A DNA stretch of 64,000 nt from Jiella pacifica (GTDB lineage Bacteria > Pseudomonadota > Alphaproteobacteria > Rhizobiales > Rhizobiaceae): NCBI RefSeq assembly GCF_010500815.1, contig NZ_JAAAMG010000024.1, forward strand, positions 1-64,000. Reading direction: 5' to 3'. The translations under genes and the position numbers were made by a program. Each line of letters starts with the position of its first letter. Positions within the stretch are counted from its first letter, which is position 1. Shown in pieces: positions 1 through 12,955 of this stretch. The notes beneath the pieces are model-generated. The model did no database searches. It saw only the letters and a program-made list of their open reading frames with translations, and was not told where the DNA came from.

Positions 1-113
1 GTGGTTACAGCGGGGCGGCCGCACCCGATCCCATTCCGAACTCGGCCGTGAAACGCCCCAGCGCCCATGATACTTCGTCTCAAGACGCGGGAAAGTCGGT
101 CGCTGCCAGGTCT
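1..113 (+). rRNA. rrf: 5S ribosomal RNA, 3' portion
   Basis: The sequence carries the conserved alphaproteobacterial 5S core: CCCGATCCCATTCCGAACTC followed by GGCCGTGAAACGCCCCAGCG, then the tacttcgtctcaagacgcg loop and a closing gctgccaggtct strand. The extreme 5' end (about 7-10 nt of the terminal helix) lies outside the window, so this is a partial gene and marks the end of an rRNA operon arriving from the left. The 3' boundary is estimated from the position of the terminal helix and may be off by a few bases. Confidence 0.93.
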
Positions 114-158
114 GCCAATCGCAAAAACCAACGGTCTTCTTCTTCTCAGTCATGCAAC

Positions 159-195
159 AAACGCCCCGCCCGGATACCCTCCGGCGGGGCGTTTT
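159..195 (+). terminator. rho-independent terminator of the rRNA operon
   Basis: A 10-bp perfect stem, ACGCCCCGCC (161-170) with GGCGGGGCGT (183-192), encloses a 12-nt loop. It is flanked by A residues on the left and followed by TTTT. It lies about 45 bp past the 5S gene and is the natural end of the rRNA transcript. Confidence 0.9.
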
Positions 196-740
196 GCGTT
201 GCAGAACCCCATCGCTCGGCATCGACCACAAGCGGCAGACGACGCTGGCTCGAACTGACGATCGACGGGGGAGGCGGGAGCCGGTCTGACGCGTTCGTCT
301 GACGTCCCGCCACATGGTGTTCGGCAGGTCGATCCGGCCCGGATCGCCGGCGCACCGTGCCCGTGATCGACGGCACGGAGCCGCGGGTGAAGGCAGCAAC
401 GAATGCCTGAGGGAGCGGGATCATCGGCTGTCTTGGATCTGGTTTGAACGGGGTGCGGCGGGCAGTGGTCGTCCCGCGCCCGCGCGCCTCGCCCAGCAAG
501 TGTCCCATGTCATTGTCTTTTTCGGCCCGGTCGGGCAAAAGGGACTGCAAGCTGGATTCGGCGGGTTCGGCATCGGGGGGTAGCCTTCCGGCGGTGATCG
601 TTCCCCCGCTGACAATAGCTGTAGGCGCCTCGATCTTGCGATTGGTGATCTGGCTACGCGGATGTCCCAGTTCAGCGAACCAATCTGGGCTCCGTCATGT
701 CGGCGGGTGCCCTGGACGCAAACAAACCCCCTAGGCGTTG
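196..740. other. intergenic region, no gene supported
   Basis: About 545 bp between the rRNA terminator and fixL. Several open frames cross it, but none shows a ribosome-binding site, a recognisable domain or consistent codon bias. No tRNA cloverleaf was seen, although tRNA-fMet often follows 5S in this group. The fixL promoter must lie here. I do not see a clear FixK box in it. Confidence 0.5.
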
Positions 741-2603
741 ATGACCCCAGACGTTTCCTCTTTCGCCGCGGTGGATGATGACGAGACGATTCGTCTCGCC
801 CTGGAAGCTGCGGCCGTCGGGACTTGGTACTGGAACCCTGTCTCCGGCCTCATGGTGCTGTCCCAAGTCGGTGCCGGCCATCTTGCGACAGCTGGTGCGA
901 TCGTCTCCCTTGCAGATTTCCTGACGCTGCTGCATCCCCACGATCGGTCGGCCATGGAGGGTGCCCTGCGCCGTGCCCTTGACGGCGATCGTCCGATCGA
1001 CCTGACAATTCGCGCGGCCGTGGACGAGCGTGGGGAGCGTCCGGTGCGATTCAGCGGGCGGTGTGTGTGTGACCGCGACGGCGCTCTGGCGGCGCGGGGG
1101 ATCGTCCTTGGGGCGGGGCATGTCGCGGTGCACGTCGCATCCGCCGACATCGCGATCGTCGGTTTGTCGCCGGAAGGTCTCGTCACCGACTGGAGCAGAG
1201 GAGCCGAGAAGATCTACGGCTACAGCGCAGACGAGGCGATCGGTCAGCCGCTTGCCATGCTGATGCCGGCGGAACGCCAGGAGAGCGTGGATTTCCTCAT
1301 GGAGTGCATCGAGAGGGGCGAGCGCGTCGAACATCATGAAACGCAGCGGCTCCGCCGGGACGGCACCCTCGTCGACGTCTCGCTGACGCTCGCCCCGATT
1401 CGTGACCAGTCAGGGCGTCTCCTCGGCGCTTCGAAGATCGTCCGCGACATTACCCCTGCCAAGCACACGCTTACCGAGCTTTCCGAGCGAGAGGCGCGAC
1501 TGCAGTCGGTCCTGGACACCGTGCCGGACGCGATGGTGGTGATCGACGTCGAGGGCGTCATGCAATCCTTCAGTGCGACCGCCGAGCGATTGTTCGGCTA
1601 CACCGCCGACGAGGTGATCGGCCAAAACGTCAGCCTGCTGATGCCCTCGCCATACCGTGAGCAGCACGACCATTATCTTTCCCGGTATCTGAAAACCGGC
1701 GAGCGCCGCATCATCGGCATCGGCCGGGTCGTCGTCGGGGCCCGCAAGGATGGCTCGACCTTTCCGATGGAGCTTTCGGTCGGCGAGATGCACTCGGCGC
1801 GGCATCGGTTCTTCACTGGCTTCATCCGCGATTTGACGGAGCGCCAGGAGACTCAGCGCCGCCTGCAGGAGCTGCAGGCCGAGCTCACCCACATGTCGCG
1901 CTTCACGGCGCTGGGGGAGATGGCCTCGACGCTGGCACACGAGTTGAACCAACCATTGACGGCGGCTGCCAGCTATCTCAACGGCGCCCGCCGTCTGATC
2001 GACGGCGGCAAGCCGGAGCAGCTCCCGATCGTCCGCGACGCGATCGACCGCGCAGCGGCGCAGGCGCTTCGGGCCGGAGAGATCATCCGCCGGCTGCGCG
2101 AGTTCGTCGCCCGCGGCGAGAGCGAGCGACAGGTCGAAAACCTGGCGCAGCTGATCGAGGAGGCGAATGCGCTGGCGCTGCTCGGCGCCAAGGAGACGGG
2201 GGTCCGGGTCCGGTTCGCGCTCGATCCGGCCGCCGACACCGTCATGGCCGACAAGGTCCAGGTGCAGCAGGTGCTTCTCAATCTCATGCGCAATGCGATC
2301 GAGGCTATGCAGGAGGGGGAGCGTCGTGATCTGACGGTGTCGAGCCGCCTTATGGACGGAGACATGGTCGAAATTGCCGTCGCCGATACGGGCCCGGGCA
2401 TAGCCCCGGAGATCGCCGCCCAACTCTTCCAGCCTTTCGTGACTTCCAAGGAGCGCGGCATGGGCGTGGGACTGTCGATCTCGCGGACCATCGTCGAGGC
2501 CCATGGCGGACGCCTCTGGACGGAGTCCAATCCCGGAGGTGGAACGGTCTTCCGCCTGACCTTGCCTCATTTTCGATCGGAGGACCTCGATGACGGCGAA
2601 TAA
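741..2603 (+). CDS. fixL: oxygen-sensing PAS-heme histidine kinase FixL
   Basis: Sensor kinase that autophosphorylates when O2 leaves its heme and passes phosphate to FixJ. The 620-residue protein has a first PAS-like region (about 20-130), PAS1 (about 140-250), the heme PAS (about 255-375), a HisKA dimerisation helix and an HATPase_c domain. In the heme PAS, H309 ([11 protein letters not shown]) and R329 (RIIGIGRVV) are 20 residues apart, the same spacing as the heme ligand His200 and O2-contacting Arg220 of Bradyrhizobium FixL, so it should bind heme. The phospho-acceptor is H400 in LAHELNQPL; the N, G1 and G2 boxes ([28 protein letters not shown]) are intact. ATG 741 is chosen; an in-frame TTG lies just upstream at 738, and neither has a strong ribosome-binding site. 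It overlaps fixJ by 14 bp. Confidence 0.93.
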   Translation: MTPDVSSFAAVDDDETIRLALEAAAVGTWYWNPVSGLMVLSQVGAGHLATAGAIVSLADFLTLLHPHDRSAMEGALRRALDGDRPIDLTIRAAVDERGERPVRFSGRCVCDRDGALAARGIVLGAGHVAVHVASADIAIVGLSPEGLVTDWSRGAEKIYGYSADEAIGQPLAMLMPAERQESVDFLMECIERGERVEHHETQRLRRDGTLVDVSLTLAPIRDQSGRLLGASKIVRDITPAKHTLTELSEREARLQSVLDTVPDAMVVIDVEGVMQSFSATAERLFGYTADEVIGQNVSLLMPSPYREQHDHYLSRYLKTGERRIIGIGRVVVGARKDGSTFPMELSVGEMHSARHRFFTGFIRDLTERQETQRRLQELQAELTHMSRFTALGEMASTLAHELNQPLTAAASYLNGARRLIDGGKPEQLPIVRDAIDRAAAQALRAGEIIRRLREFVARGESERQVENLAQLIEEANALALLGAKETGVRVRFALDPAADTVMADKVQVQQVLLNLMRNAIEAMQEGERRDLTVSSRLMDGDMVEIAVADTGPGIAPEIAAQLFQPFVTSKERGMGVGLSISRTIVEAHGGRLWTESNPGGGTVFRLTLPHFRSEDLDDGE

Positions 2604-3213
2604 TGCGGTTGTTCATCTGGTCGACGACGACGAGAGCGTCCGCCACTCGGTCGCCTTCCTCCTGGCTACGGCGGGCTTTGCCGTGCGGGTGCATGAATCC
2701 GGGTTGGCGCTTCTCGATGCGATCGATACGCTGCAGCCGGGTTGCGTGATCAGCGACGTCAGGATGCCGGGAATCGACGGGCTTGAACTGCAGCGGCGGT
2801 TGAAGGCTGCGGGCGTCCGTTTGCCCGTCGTGGTGATGACCGGTCACGCCGACGTCCAGCTCGCCGTTCAGGCCATGAAGGACGGCGCCATCGATTTCAT
2901 CGAAAAGCCCTTCGACGACGAAGCGATGCTCGCCGCCGTCCGCACTGCACTGAAGGAGGGCAAGGCGGGCGAGGGGCGGCAGGCGGAAATGGACGCCACC
3001 GCGGCGCGGCTCGCCTCCTTGTCCGGACGCGAGCGCCAGGTGCTCGACGGGCTGCTCGCCGGGCATCCGAACAAGACCATCGCCTACGACCTCGAGATCA
3101 GCGCCCGCACCGTCGAGGTCCACCGGGCAAATGTCATGAAGAAGATGAGCGCGTCGAGCCTTTCCGATCTCGTGCGGATGGTCCTGCGCGTCGATGGGGC
3201 GAGCGGCCGCTAG
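2590..3213 (+). CDS. fixJ: response regulator FixJ
   Basis: Transcription activator phosphorylated by FixL, normally switching on fixK under low oxygen. The 207-residue length matches the family (about 205). The N-terminal receiver has the acidic pocket DDDE (12-15), phospho-acceptor D56 in ISDVRMPG, the conserved T/S position in VVMTGHAD and lysine in FIEKPF. A LuxR-type helix-turn-helix follows (about 140-200), with [15 protein letters not shown] and [15 protein letters not shown]. The start is fixed by GGAGG 7 nt upstream, inside the end of fixL. A FixJ-type site lies upstream of fixK at 24.3 kb, so target and regulator are in the same window. Confidence 0.94.
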   Translation: MTANNAVVHLVDDDESVRHSVAFLLATAGFAVRVHESGLALLDAIDTLQPGCVISDVRMPGIDGLELQRRLKAAGVRLPVVVMTGHADVQLAVQAMKDGAIDFIEKPFDDEAMLAAVRTALKEGKAGEGRQAEMDATAARLASLSGRERQVLDGLLAGHPNKTIAYDLEISARTVEVHRANVMKKMSASSLSDLVRMVLRVDGASGR

Positions 3214-3262
3214 GCGGGACGTTATACCAGGAGGCATTGGACGTGACTCCTGGTTCCGAATC

Positions 3263-3276
3263 TTGATTTTCGTCAA
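3263..3276. promoter_or_regulatory. FixK/FNR-type box between convergent genes
   Basis: TTGATTTTCGTCAA fits the FixK consensus TTGM-N6-KCAA. It sits between the 3' ends of fixJ (plus) and the cox operon (minus), not upstream of any annotated start. At the usual -41.5 position it would start transcripts near 3311 (plus, antisense to the cox end) or near 3228 (minus, antisense to fixJ). Confidence 0.5.
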
Positions 3277-3346
3277 GCCCTTGGCTTGGCATCGAAAATC
3301 GGATGTGTGCAGCAGGCGGATCCGTCAGCATCCTCGCCCGCTGGTA

Positions 3347-3472
3347 CTAGCAGCAGGGAAACCTGATCTCGGCCAGGAGTTTGGCGAACTCGCTGTCGAC
3401 CTGCCTCTTTGGCGGGCTGCGGGCAGGCCGGCGGGCGAACCATCGTCGCAGGACGTGCCCGAGCGCGCTCAT
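3347..3472 (-). CDS. 41-residue hypothetical protein coupled to coxF
   Basis: A 41-codon frame whose ATG overlaps the stop of the XdhC-family gene as ATGA, the same junction used elsewhere in this operon (coxS/coxL, coxD/coxE). The product is basic (MSALGHVLRRWFARRPARSP at the start) and ends in two cysteines (EIRFPCC). I recognise no family. The coupling argues that it is translated, but chance is possible at this length. If real, the terminal Cys pair could bind metal or form a disulfide; that is inference only. Confidence 0.42.
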   Translation of the reverse strand: MSALGHVLRRWFARRPARSPPKRQVDSEFAKLLAEIRFPCC

Positions 3473-4302
3473 GGCGAAAGCCCCGCCGCCTGGTCGAGGC
3501 GCTGACGCCCGCGCCGCTGCGCGATGATCTCCGCGAGGATCGACAAAGCGATTTCGTCCGGGGTGATGGCGGAAATGTCGAGACCGGCGGGTGATTTCAC
3601 CCGGTCGATATCGGCTCTGGCGATCCCCTCGGCTAAAAGCCGCTCGCCGAGCGCGGCGAATTTGCGGCGGCTGCCGACGAAGGCGATGGTGGCGGCTCCC
3701 GCGGCGATCGCCGCGCGCAAGGCCGCCTCGTCGCCCTTGCCCTGCGTCGCGATGACGATGTGGCACTCAGTTCCGGCCTGCGTGTCGAAGGCGAAGTCGT
3801 CGAGGAGCCGGTCCACCGCCGGCGTCTTGCCCGCCGGGAGGCCGGGGGCGCAAAGGGTGCGGCGCATGCCGAGGCGGGAGGAGAGCGCGCACAAGGCCAG
3901 CGCCACCGGGCTTTCGCCGCAGACAACGAGATCGGGCGGCGGCGTGACGGGTTCGACGAAGACGTCCATCGAGCCCTTGGAGGGGCAGCGGCTGCGGGCA
4001 AAGCGGACGCCGTTGCGTTCCTCGCCATGGGTCCGGCCTTCGACGTCGAGAAGCTCTTCGGGTCTGAGGCTGACGAAGCGCGGTTGGCCGTCGCCAAGCG
4101 CCGCGATCGCCGCGCGGGTGATCGCACCGCGGGCACAGCCGCCGCCGACCCAGCCCTCGGCGATCGTGCCGTCCGGGAGGATCAGCGCCTTCGCCCCGGG
4201 CTTGGCGGAGGTGGCGTCGACGGTGCGCACGACGGTGGCGATGGCGAAGGGCTGGCCGTTCGTCCTCAGCGCCTGAACCTTGTCCTCGAAGGACGTCTGC
4301 AT
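3469..4302 (-). CDS. coxF: XdhC/CoxI-family maturation protein CoxF
   Basis: XdhC-family accessory protein that helps insert or sulfurate the molybdopterin cofactor of xanthine dehydrogenase-type enzymes, here the CO dehydrogenase. The 277-residue protein has the N-terminal XdhC_CoxI domain (TVVRTVDATSAKPGAKALI and GWVGGGCARGA, the Cys-bearing loop of the family) and a C-terminal Rossmann-like domain (VIATQGKGDEAAL, IAFVGSRRKFAALGERL). The start at 4302 is preceded by GAGGGAGG; a slightly longer start at 4317 overlaps the coxE stop as ATGA. Position after coxD-coxE matches coxF of the Oligotropha cox cluster. Confidence 0.85.
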   Translation of the reverse strand: MQTSFEDKVQALRTNGQPFAIATVVRTVDATSAKPGAKALILPDGTIAEGWVGGGCARGAITRAAIAALGDGQPRFVSLRPEELLDVEGRTHGEERNGVRFARSRCPSKGSMDVFVEPVTPPPDLVVCGESPVALALCALSSRLGMRRTLCAPGLPAGKTPAVDRLLDDFAFDTQAGTECHIVIATQGKGDEAALRAAIAAGAATIAFVGSRRKFAALGERLLAEGIARADIDRVKSPAGLDISAITPDEIALSILAEIIAQRRGRQRLDQAAGLSP

Positions 4303-4313
4303 GCCGGCCTCCC

Positions 4314-5501
4314 TCATATCCGCGCCAGTTCCGGTTCGAGTGCTGCCAGCGAGGCCAGCGTGTTCGCCGGAGCGAAGAGATCGAGATGCGGCCGCGCCGC
4401 CGCCATGCCGCGGGCGACGGGCTCGTAGCCCTTCCAGCCGGCGAGCGGATTGAGCCAGACGATCCGGCAGCCGCGCCGCTTCAGCCGCTGGAGCGCTTGC
4501 GCCATCAGTTCGGATGGATCGGTGTCGTAGCCGTCGGAGAGGATGACGACGACGCTGCGGCCGTTGACGAACTGGCGGGCATAGGTGCGGGCGAAGCGCT
4601 CGAGATTGGCGGCGATCTTCGAGCCGCCGCCGAAGCCTTCGGCCATGAGCGTCAGCCGGTTGAGCGCCCGGAGAGGATCGTCGTCGCGCAGCGCCTCGGT
4701 GATGCGCACCAGCTTCGTATGGAAGAGATAGGCGTCGGCCGTCCGCTCGCCGCGCATCAGCCCGGCGACGAAGGCGAGGAAGACCCGCGCATAGGCGGTC
4801 ATCGAGCCCGAGACGTCGCAGAGGACGGTGAGGCGAACCGCGCGGTCGAAACGCTGGCGGCGGGGCAGGGCGAGCGGCTCGCCGCCGGTGGCAAGGCTCA
4901 AGCGCACGGTGCGGCGGAAATCGATCGTCTCGCCCTTTCGTGCCGCGCGCCGGCGCCGCGAGCGGCGGTCGCGGATCGCCGCCGCCAGCCTGCGCGCGAT
5001 GATCTCGGCGGCGGCGATGTTGGCAGGATCGACGAACTCGCGCAGGTCCTTCGTCATCAGGTTGCGGGCCCGGCTGGCGATCAGTCGGCCCGTGCCGTCG
5101 GCCACCGCCTCGCCGCCGTCGCGCCCGTCCTCCGGGGTCTGCATCCTGCCGCGCCGTGCCGACGGCGGCCCTTCGGCGGCTTGGGAGGACCGGGTGTGCT
5201 GGCGCTCCTTCGCGGCCTCTTCGCGCACCACCTTCTGGCGCACGCGGCCGTCGTTGCGCCAATAGGCGTCGAAGAGGTCGTCGAACCGCGCGGCTTCGTC
5301 GGCAGAACCCGCGCAGACGGCCTTGAGGGCGAGGCGCGCCTCGGCGGGATCGGCAGCCTCGACCACGCAAAGTGCCCGCATCGCCGTCGCCGTCTCGTGG
5401 ACGCCGAGCTTTAGGCCGTTGTCGCGCAGATGCGCCATGAAGCCGGCGATGCGGGCGCCGGGCCCGGGATCGCGGGCGGCGAAGCGGGTGATCCGGCTCA
5501 T
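4314..5501 (-). CDS. coxE: VWA-domain CO dehydrogenase assembly protein CoxE
   Basis: Von Willebrand A protein that works with the MoxR-type ATPase CoxD to assemble the [CuSMoO2] site of CO dehydrogenase. The 395-residue protein has a basic, variable middle (about 110-210) and a C-terminal VWA domain with the MIDAS motif DVSGS (in LTVLCDVSGSMTAYARV) and the later metal-site segment VVVILSDGYDTDP. It starts by ATGA overlap with the coxD stop. Family length is about 390-400, so it is complete. Confidence 0.88.
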   Translation of the reverse strand: MSRITRFAARDPGPGARIAGFMAHLRDNGLKLGVHETATAMRALCVVEAADPAEARLALKAVCAGSADEAARFDDLFDAYWRNDGRVRQKVVREEAAKERQHTRSSQAAEGPPSARRGRMQTPEDGRDGGEAVADGTGRLIASRARNLMTKDLREFVDPANIAAAEIIARRLAAAIRDRRSRRRRAARKGETIDFRRTVRLSLATGGEPLALPRRQRFDRAVRLTVLCDVSGSMTAYARVFLAFVAGLMRGERTADAYLFHTKLVRITEALRDDDPLRALNRLTLMAEGFGGGSKIAANLERFARTYARQFVNGRSVVVILSDGYDTDPSELMAQALQRLKRRGCRIVWLNPLAGWKGYEPVARGMAAARPHLDLFAPANTLASLAALEPELARI

Positions 5502-6391
5502 GACGCCTTGCCCGCCAGACGCTGCGCCACCTCGGTCGGGACCGACGCCTGGTCGCCCTGCGTCTTCAACAGCGTGGCGAGCGTTGCCTGAAGAACCGCC
5601 GGATCGGCGGAAAGGTCGCTGACGCCGAGGCCGACGAGCGCCGCGGCAAAGTCGAGCATCTCGGCGACGCCGGGCGTTTTTTCCAGGTCTTCCTTTCGCA
5701 AGGATTGGACGAAGCCGACGATCTGGCGGGCGAGGGCCGGTTCGACTTCGGGGTGCCGTGCGGCGAGGATGCGCAGCTCGCTCTCGCGGCTCGGAAAGTC
5801 GACATGGGCATAGAGGCAGCGCCGGCGCAATGCGTCGGAGAGTTCGCGCGTACCGTTCGAGGTGAGGATGACGTGCGGGATCGAGCGGGCGGTAATCGTG
5901 CCGAGTTCCGGCACGGTGATCTGGAAGTCCGACAGCACCTCCAGGAGATAGGCCTCGAACTCCTCGTCGGCGCGGTCGATCTCGTCGATCAGGAGGACCG
6001 GCGGGGTCTCCTGGCGGATCGCCTCGAGCAAGGGGCGCTGCAGCAGGAACTCCTCCGAGAAGATCCGCTGCTCGACGCTGCGGCCGGTCTCGCCGCCCTC
6101 CGCCGCCGCGCGGATCGCCAGGAGCTGGCGCTGGTAGTTCCACTCGTAGATGGCGTGGGCGGCGTCGAGGCCTTCGTAGCACTGCAGCCGGATGAGGCGG
6201 GTGTCCTTCACCATGGCAAGAGTGCGCGCGACCTCGGTCTTTCCGACGCCGGCGGCGCCTTCTAGGAGCAGCGGACGGCCGAGCTTCAGGGCGATGAACA
6301 GCGCCATCGCGAGGTCCGGAGAGGCGATGTAGCCCTTGGCCGCAAAGCTCTCGCCGAGGGTACGCCAGTCGTTCGGGGTGGGATTGCTCAT
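5498..6391 (-). CDS. coxD: MoxR-type AAA+ ATPase CoxD
   Basis: AAA+ chaperone that uses ATP to introduce the sulfur and copper of the CODH active site (the established role of CoxD in Oligotropha). The 297-residue protein has Walker A LEGAAGVGKTE (about 40-50), Walker B VLLIDEIDRADEEFEAYLLE, a sensor-1 region VILTSNGTREL and an arginine-rich SDALRRRC. An in-frame ATG 33 nt upstream is possible, but the alignment-like start MSNPTPNDW was chosen. It lies 45 bp behind coxL and overlaps coxE. Confidence 0.9.
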   Translation of the reverse strand: MSNPTPNDWRTLGESFAAKGYIASPDLAMALFIALKLGRPLLLEGAAGVGKTEVARTLAMVKDTRLIRLQCYEGLDAAHAIYEWNYQRQLLAIRAAAEGGETGRSVEQRIFSEEFLLQRPLLEAIRQETPPVLLIDEIDRADEEFEAYLLEVLSDFQITVPELGTITARSIPHVILTSNGTRELSDALRRRCLYAHVDFPSRESELRILAARHPEVEPALARQIVGFVQSLRKEDLEKTPGVAEMLDFAAALVGLGVSDLSADPAVLQATLATLLKTQGDQASVPTEVAQRLAGKAS

Positions 6392-6436
6392 GGCTTTGCC
6401 CGGTGGGCGGCTCGTCGCCGCCACGCCTGTCCTCGC

Positions 6437-8856
<2,420 letters not shown>

Positions 8857-8860
<4 letters not shown>

Positions 8861-9348
8861 TCTGCGGCCTCCTTGACGGCGTTCATCTCGGCGGCTGCGG
8901 CGAGGATCGCCTTGACGATGTTCTGGTAGCCGGTGCAGCGGCAGAGATTGCCGGCCATGCCGAAACGGATGTCTTCCTCGCTCGGGTTCGGGTTTTCCTG
9001 CAAAAGCCGGTGGGCGCGGGTGATCATGCCCGGCGTGCAGAAGCCGCACTGCAGGCCGTGATGCTCGCGAAACGCCTCCTGCAGGGGATGCAGCGCGCCC
9101 GGCGATCCGAGGCCCTCGATCGTGGTGATGGCAGCGCCGTTCGCCTGCGCCGCGAAGACCGTGCAGGACTTCACCGAGCGGCCGTTCATGTCGACGGTGC
9201 AGGCGCCGCAATGGGAGGTCTCGCAGCCGATATGCGGGCCGGTCAGGTTCAGCTTTTCGCGCAGGACGTGGATCAGCAGTTCGCGCGGTTCGGCGAGGAG
9301 TTCGTGGGCCTCGCCGTTCACCGTCAGCGTCAGTTGCATCTTCTTCAT
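8857..9348 (-). CDS. coxS: CO dehydrogenase iron-sulfur subunit
   Basis: Carries two [2Fe-2S] clusters that take electrons from the Mo-Cu site to FAD. The 163-residue protein has the plant-type ferredoxin cluster ([12 protein letters not shown] and later C of [10 protein letters not shown]) and the four-helix cluster domain ([10 protein letters not shown] and [12 protein letters not shown]), so all eight ligands are visible. It lies between coxM and coxL, sharing ATGA with coxL. The start MKKMQ at 9348 follows a GGAGATC ribosome-binding sequence. Confidence 0.96.
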
Positions 9349-9408
9349 GGGGCAGATCTCCTCGGCAACGCGACGAGGCGCGCTGGCGTTTCTCGGGCGG
9401 CGATCCGT

Positions 9409-10263
9409 TCAGGCGCGCGACCAGGCGCGCTCGATGGCGCGGCGGATGATGACGCCCGCGACGTGGCGCTTGAACTCGACGGGGCCGCGATTGTCGGCGG
9501 TCGGTGAGATGTCGGCGAGGGCGGCCGCGACGGCGCTGCCGATGTCAGCGGGGTTGCAGGCGGTGCCGACGAGCGCATCGGCGGCGGCCTTCGACCAGAC
9601 CGGGACGTCGGACAGATTGGTCATGGCGATCGAGGCGGCGCTGCAGGCGGTGCCGTCCTTCTGCAGCATCACCGCTGCTGCCGCCGTCGCATAGTCGCCG
9701 ATCTTGCGCTTCTGTTTTTCGTAGGCATGACCACCGCCGCTGACCGTGAAACTGACGGCGGTGAGGATCTCCTCGTCGGCCCGGGCAGTGACATAGGCCG
9801 CTTCGTAGAAGTCGCGCGCCTTGACATCGCGGGTCCCACTTGGGCCGGTGAGGGTGAAGGTGGCGTCGAGACATTGCATGACGGCCGGCATGTCGTTGCC
9901 GGGATCGCCATTGGCGACGTTGCCGCCGATCGTACCGACGGCGCGCACCTGCGGGTCGGCGATCTGCAATGCCGTCTCGCGCAGGAGCGGTGCGGCGCGG
10001 GTGAGCGCCGCGTCGTCGATCAGTTCCTGCTGGGTGACCATGGCGCCGATTCTGACGGTATTTCCGTCGATGCGGATGCCCTTGAGGTCGGCAATGTCCT
10101 GGAGGTCGATCAGATGGCCGATCGACGCCATCCTCAGCTTCATCATCGGGATCAGGCTGTGGCCGCCGGCAACCACCCGGGCCTCGTCGCCGAATTCGCG
10201 AAGCGTGGCGAGCGCCGACGCGATGTCAGACGGTCGATGATATTCGAAAGCAGCTGGGATCAT
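9409..10263 (-). CDS. coxM: CO dehydrogenase FAD subunit
   Basis: Flavoprotein subunit passing electrons from the FeS clusters to the quinone pool. The 284-residue protein shows both FAD motifs: AGGHSLIPMMKLRM (about 32-45) and TIGGNVANGDPGNDMPA (about 110-126). The start MIPAAFEYHRP is preceded by GAGGGAGG at good spacing; longer frames upstream lack coding character. It is first of the structural genes coxMSL, 335 bp behind coxC. Confidence 0.95.
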   Translation of the reverse strand: MIPAAFEYHRPSDIASALATLREFGDEARVVAGGHSLIPMMKLRMASIGHLIDLQDIADLKGIRIDGNTVRIGAMVTQQELIDDAALTRAAPLLRETALQIADPQVRAVGTIGGNVANGDPGNDMPAVMQCLDATFTLTGPSGTRDVKARDFYEAAYVTARADEEILTAVSFTVSGGGHAYEKQKRKIGDYATAAAAVMLQKDGTACSAASIAMTNLSDVPVWSKAAADALVGTACNPADIGSAVAAALADISPTADNRGPVEFKRHVAGVIIRRAIERAWSRA

Positions 10264-10598
10264 CGTGGTTTCCTCCCTCGATGCCGGACGTCTCCCGATC
10301 CGTTCGAGCCAGTATGGGCCGGCGATTTTCAGCCGCCGCTTCCGGCTAACCAGCGGCGAAAGCCATTTCACGAAATGCGAACTGGCTGCACGGAATGCGA
10401 AGCGCGGGAAAGGCGTGTTTTTGCCGCGGCTGCGAGGAGAGTCCACGCGTGGTGCTTGACCATGGCCGCCGCGAATTGCGGAAATCCGGTGCCGGAGCGG
10501 GCAACCGCCGACAAGCTCTATCACCCCGCCTGGAGCCTTCAGACAGGATACGAACGGAAGGGCGGTGTGTGCTTGGCTCCGATGAAGTCAGGCTCAGG
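10264..10598. other. coxC-coxM intergenic region
   Basis: About 335 bp between coxC and coxM with no supported gene. In Oligotropha the main CO-inducible promoter lies near coxB/coxC/coxM, so a coxM promoter may be here. I see no FixK box, no sigma-54 element and no long palindrome. Confidence 0.4.
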
Positions 10599-11924
<1,326 letters not shown>

Positions 11925-12006
11925 GTCCTCCCAAGCATGCCCGGCCGGCTCTCGTACCCAGTCGAGAACCATTCTAGCAGAAAGCCTGTGCGCTGAGCTA
12001 CTCCCG

Positions 12007-12043
12007 GCTGTCGGCCAACGAAAGGACACGACCGGCCGACAGC
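12007..12043. terminator. inverted repeat after arcC, possible terminator
   Basis: GCTGTCGGCC (12007-12016) and GGCCGACAGC (12034-12043) form a perfect 10-bp stem with a 17-nt loop just past the arcC stop (minus strand). No T-run follows in the minus direction, so it may be a rho-assisted terminator or an RNA-stabilising hairpin, or an operator upstream of coxC. Confidence 0.5.
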
Positions 12044-12047
12044 AGCA

Positions 12048-12953
12048 CTATCCGGTGATGCGGGTGCCCTTGTCGCCGGCAACGATCGCGACGGCATCCT
12101 CCAGTCTTCCGATCGCCGCGTCGCCGCCGGTCGTCTTGGCGAAGGAAGCTGCGGCGGCGATCTTCGGGCGCATCGATCCAGCCGGAAAGCTCTCCGGCGA
12201 CAGTTCGCCGCCCGAGATCCGGTCGATTCGTCGCGCCCTGTCCGTGCCGAAACCCGCATAGACGCCGTCGACGTCGGTCAGGAGCAGGAGCATGTCCGCC
12301 CCGAGTTGGCGCGCCAGCAATTCGCTGGCGAAATCCTTGTCGATCACCGCCTCCACGCCGATGAGGCCGCCGTGCGCCCTGGCGATGACCGGAATGCCCC
12401 CGCCGCCACCGCAGATAACGATCACGTCGTGATCGACCAGCATTGACACCACGCGCGACTCTAGGATCTCCAGCGGCTTCGGCGAGGCGACGACCCGTCG
12501 CCAGCCGTCGCCGTCCGGAGCGACGCGCCAGCCGCGCTCGGCGGCAAGGCGGTCGGCGGTCGCCTCGTCATAGACCGGGCCGATCGGCTTGGTGGGTGCG
12601 GCGAAGGCAGGATCGTCGCGGGCGACCTTCACCTGTGTCAGGAGCGTCGCGATGTCCCGGCCCGGCAGGAGCGCCGCGAGCTCCTGCTCGATCAGGTAGC
12701 CGATCATCCCCTCGCTCTCGGCGCCGAGGATGTCCAGGGGATAGGCGCCGTCGGCTGGGCCGGCCGCCGCCTGGAGCGCCAGCAATCCGACCTGCGGGCC
12801 GTTGCCATGGGTGACGACGATCTGGTGCCCGGCCCGGACGAGCCCTGCCAGCGCGTCGGCAGCGCGGCGGACGTTCGTCCGCTGGTTCTCGGCCGTCAGC
12901 GCCTCGTGCCGGCGCAGAAGGGCATTGCCACCAAGGGCGACGACGATCCGCAT
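12048..12953 (-). CDS. arcC: carbamate kinase
   Basis: Last step of the arginine deiminase pathway: carbamoyl phosphate + ADP gives ATP, CO2 and NH3. The 301-residue protein fits the family (about 300-310), with N-terminal VVALGGNALL, VTHGNGPQVGLL, VICGGGGGIPV, and the nucleotide-site segments DKDFASELLA and LLLTDVDGVY. The ribosome-binding site GGAGG lies in the end of arcB, and only 2 nt separate the genes. Confidence 0.95.
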   Translation of the reverse strand: MRIVVALGGNALLRRHEALTAENQRTNVRRAADALAGLVRAGHQIVVTHGNGPQVGLLALQAAAGPADGAYPLDILGAESEGMIGYLIEQELAALLPGRDIATLLTQVKVARDDPAFAAPTKPIGPVYDEATADRLAAERGWRVAPDGDGWRRVVASPKPLEILESRVVSMLVDHDVIVICGGGGGIPVIARAHGGLIGVEAVIDKDFASELLARQLGADMLLLLTDVDGVYAGFGTDRARRIDRISGGELSPESFPAGSMRPKIAAAASFAKTTGGDAAIGRLEDAVAIVAGDKGTRITG

Positions 12954-12955
12954 CG

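Noticed and set aside
196-740. Possible tRNA-fMet or small gene after the 5S rRNA
   Set aside because: No cloverleaf, no T-loop consensus GGTTCRANYCC and no coupled ribosome-binding site were seen.
10264-10598. Sigma-54 or FixK control of coxM
   Set aside because: No GG-N10-GC element or TTGM-N6-KCAA box could be found in either orientation.
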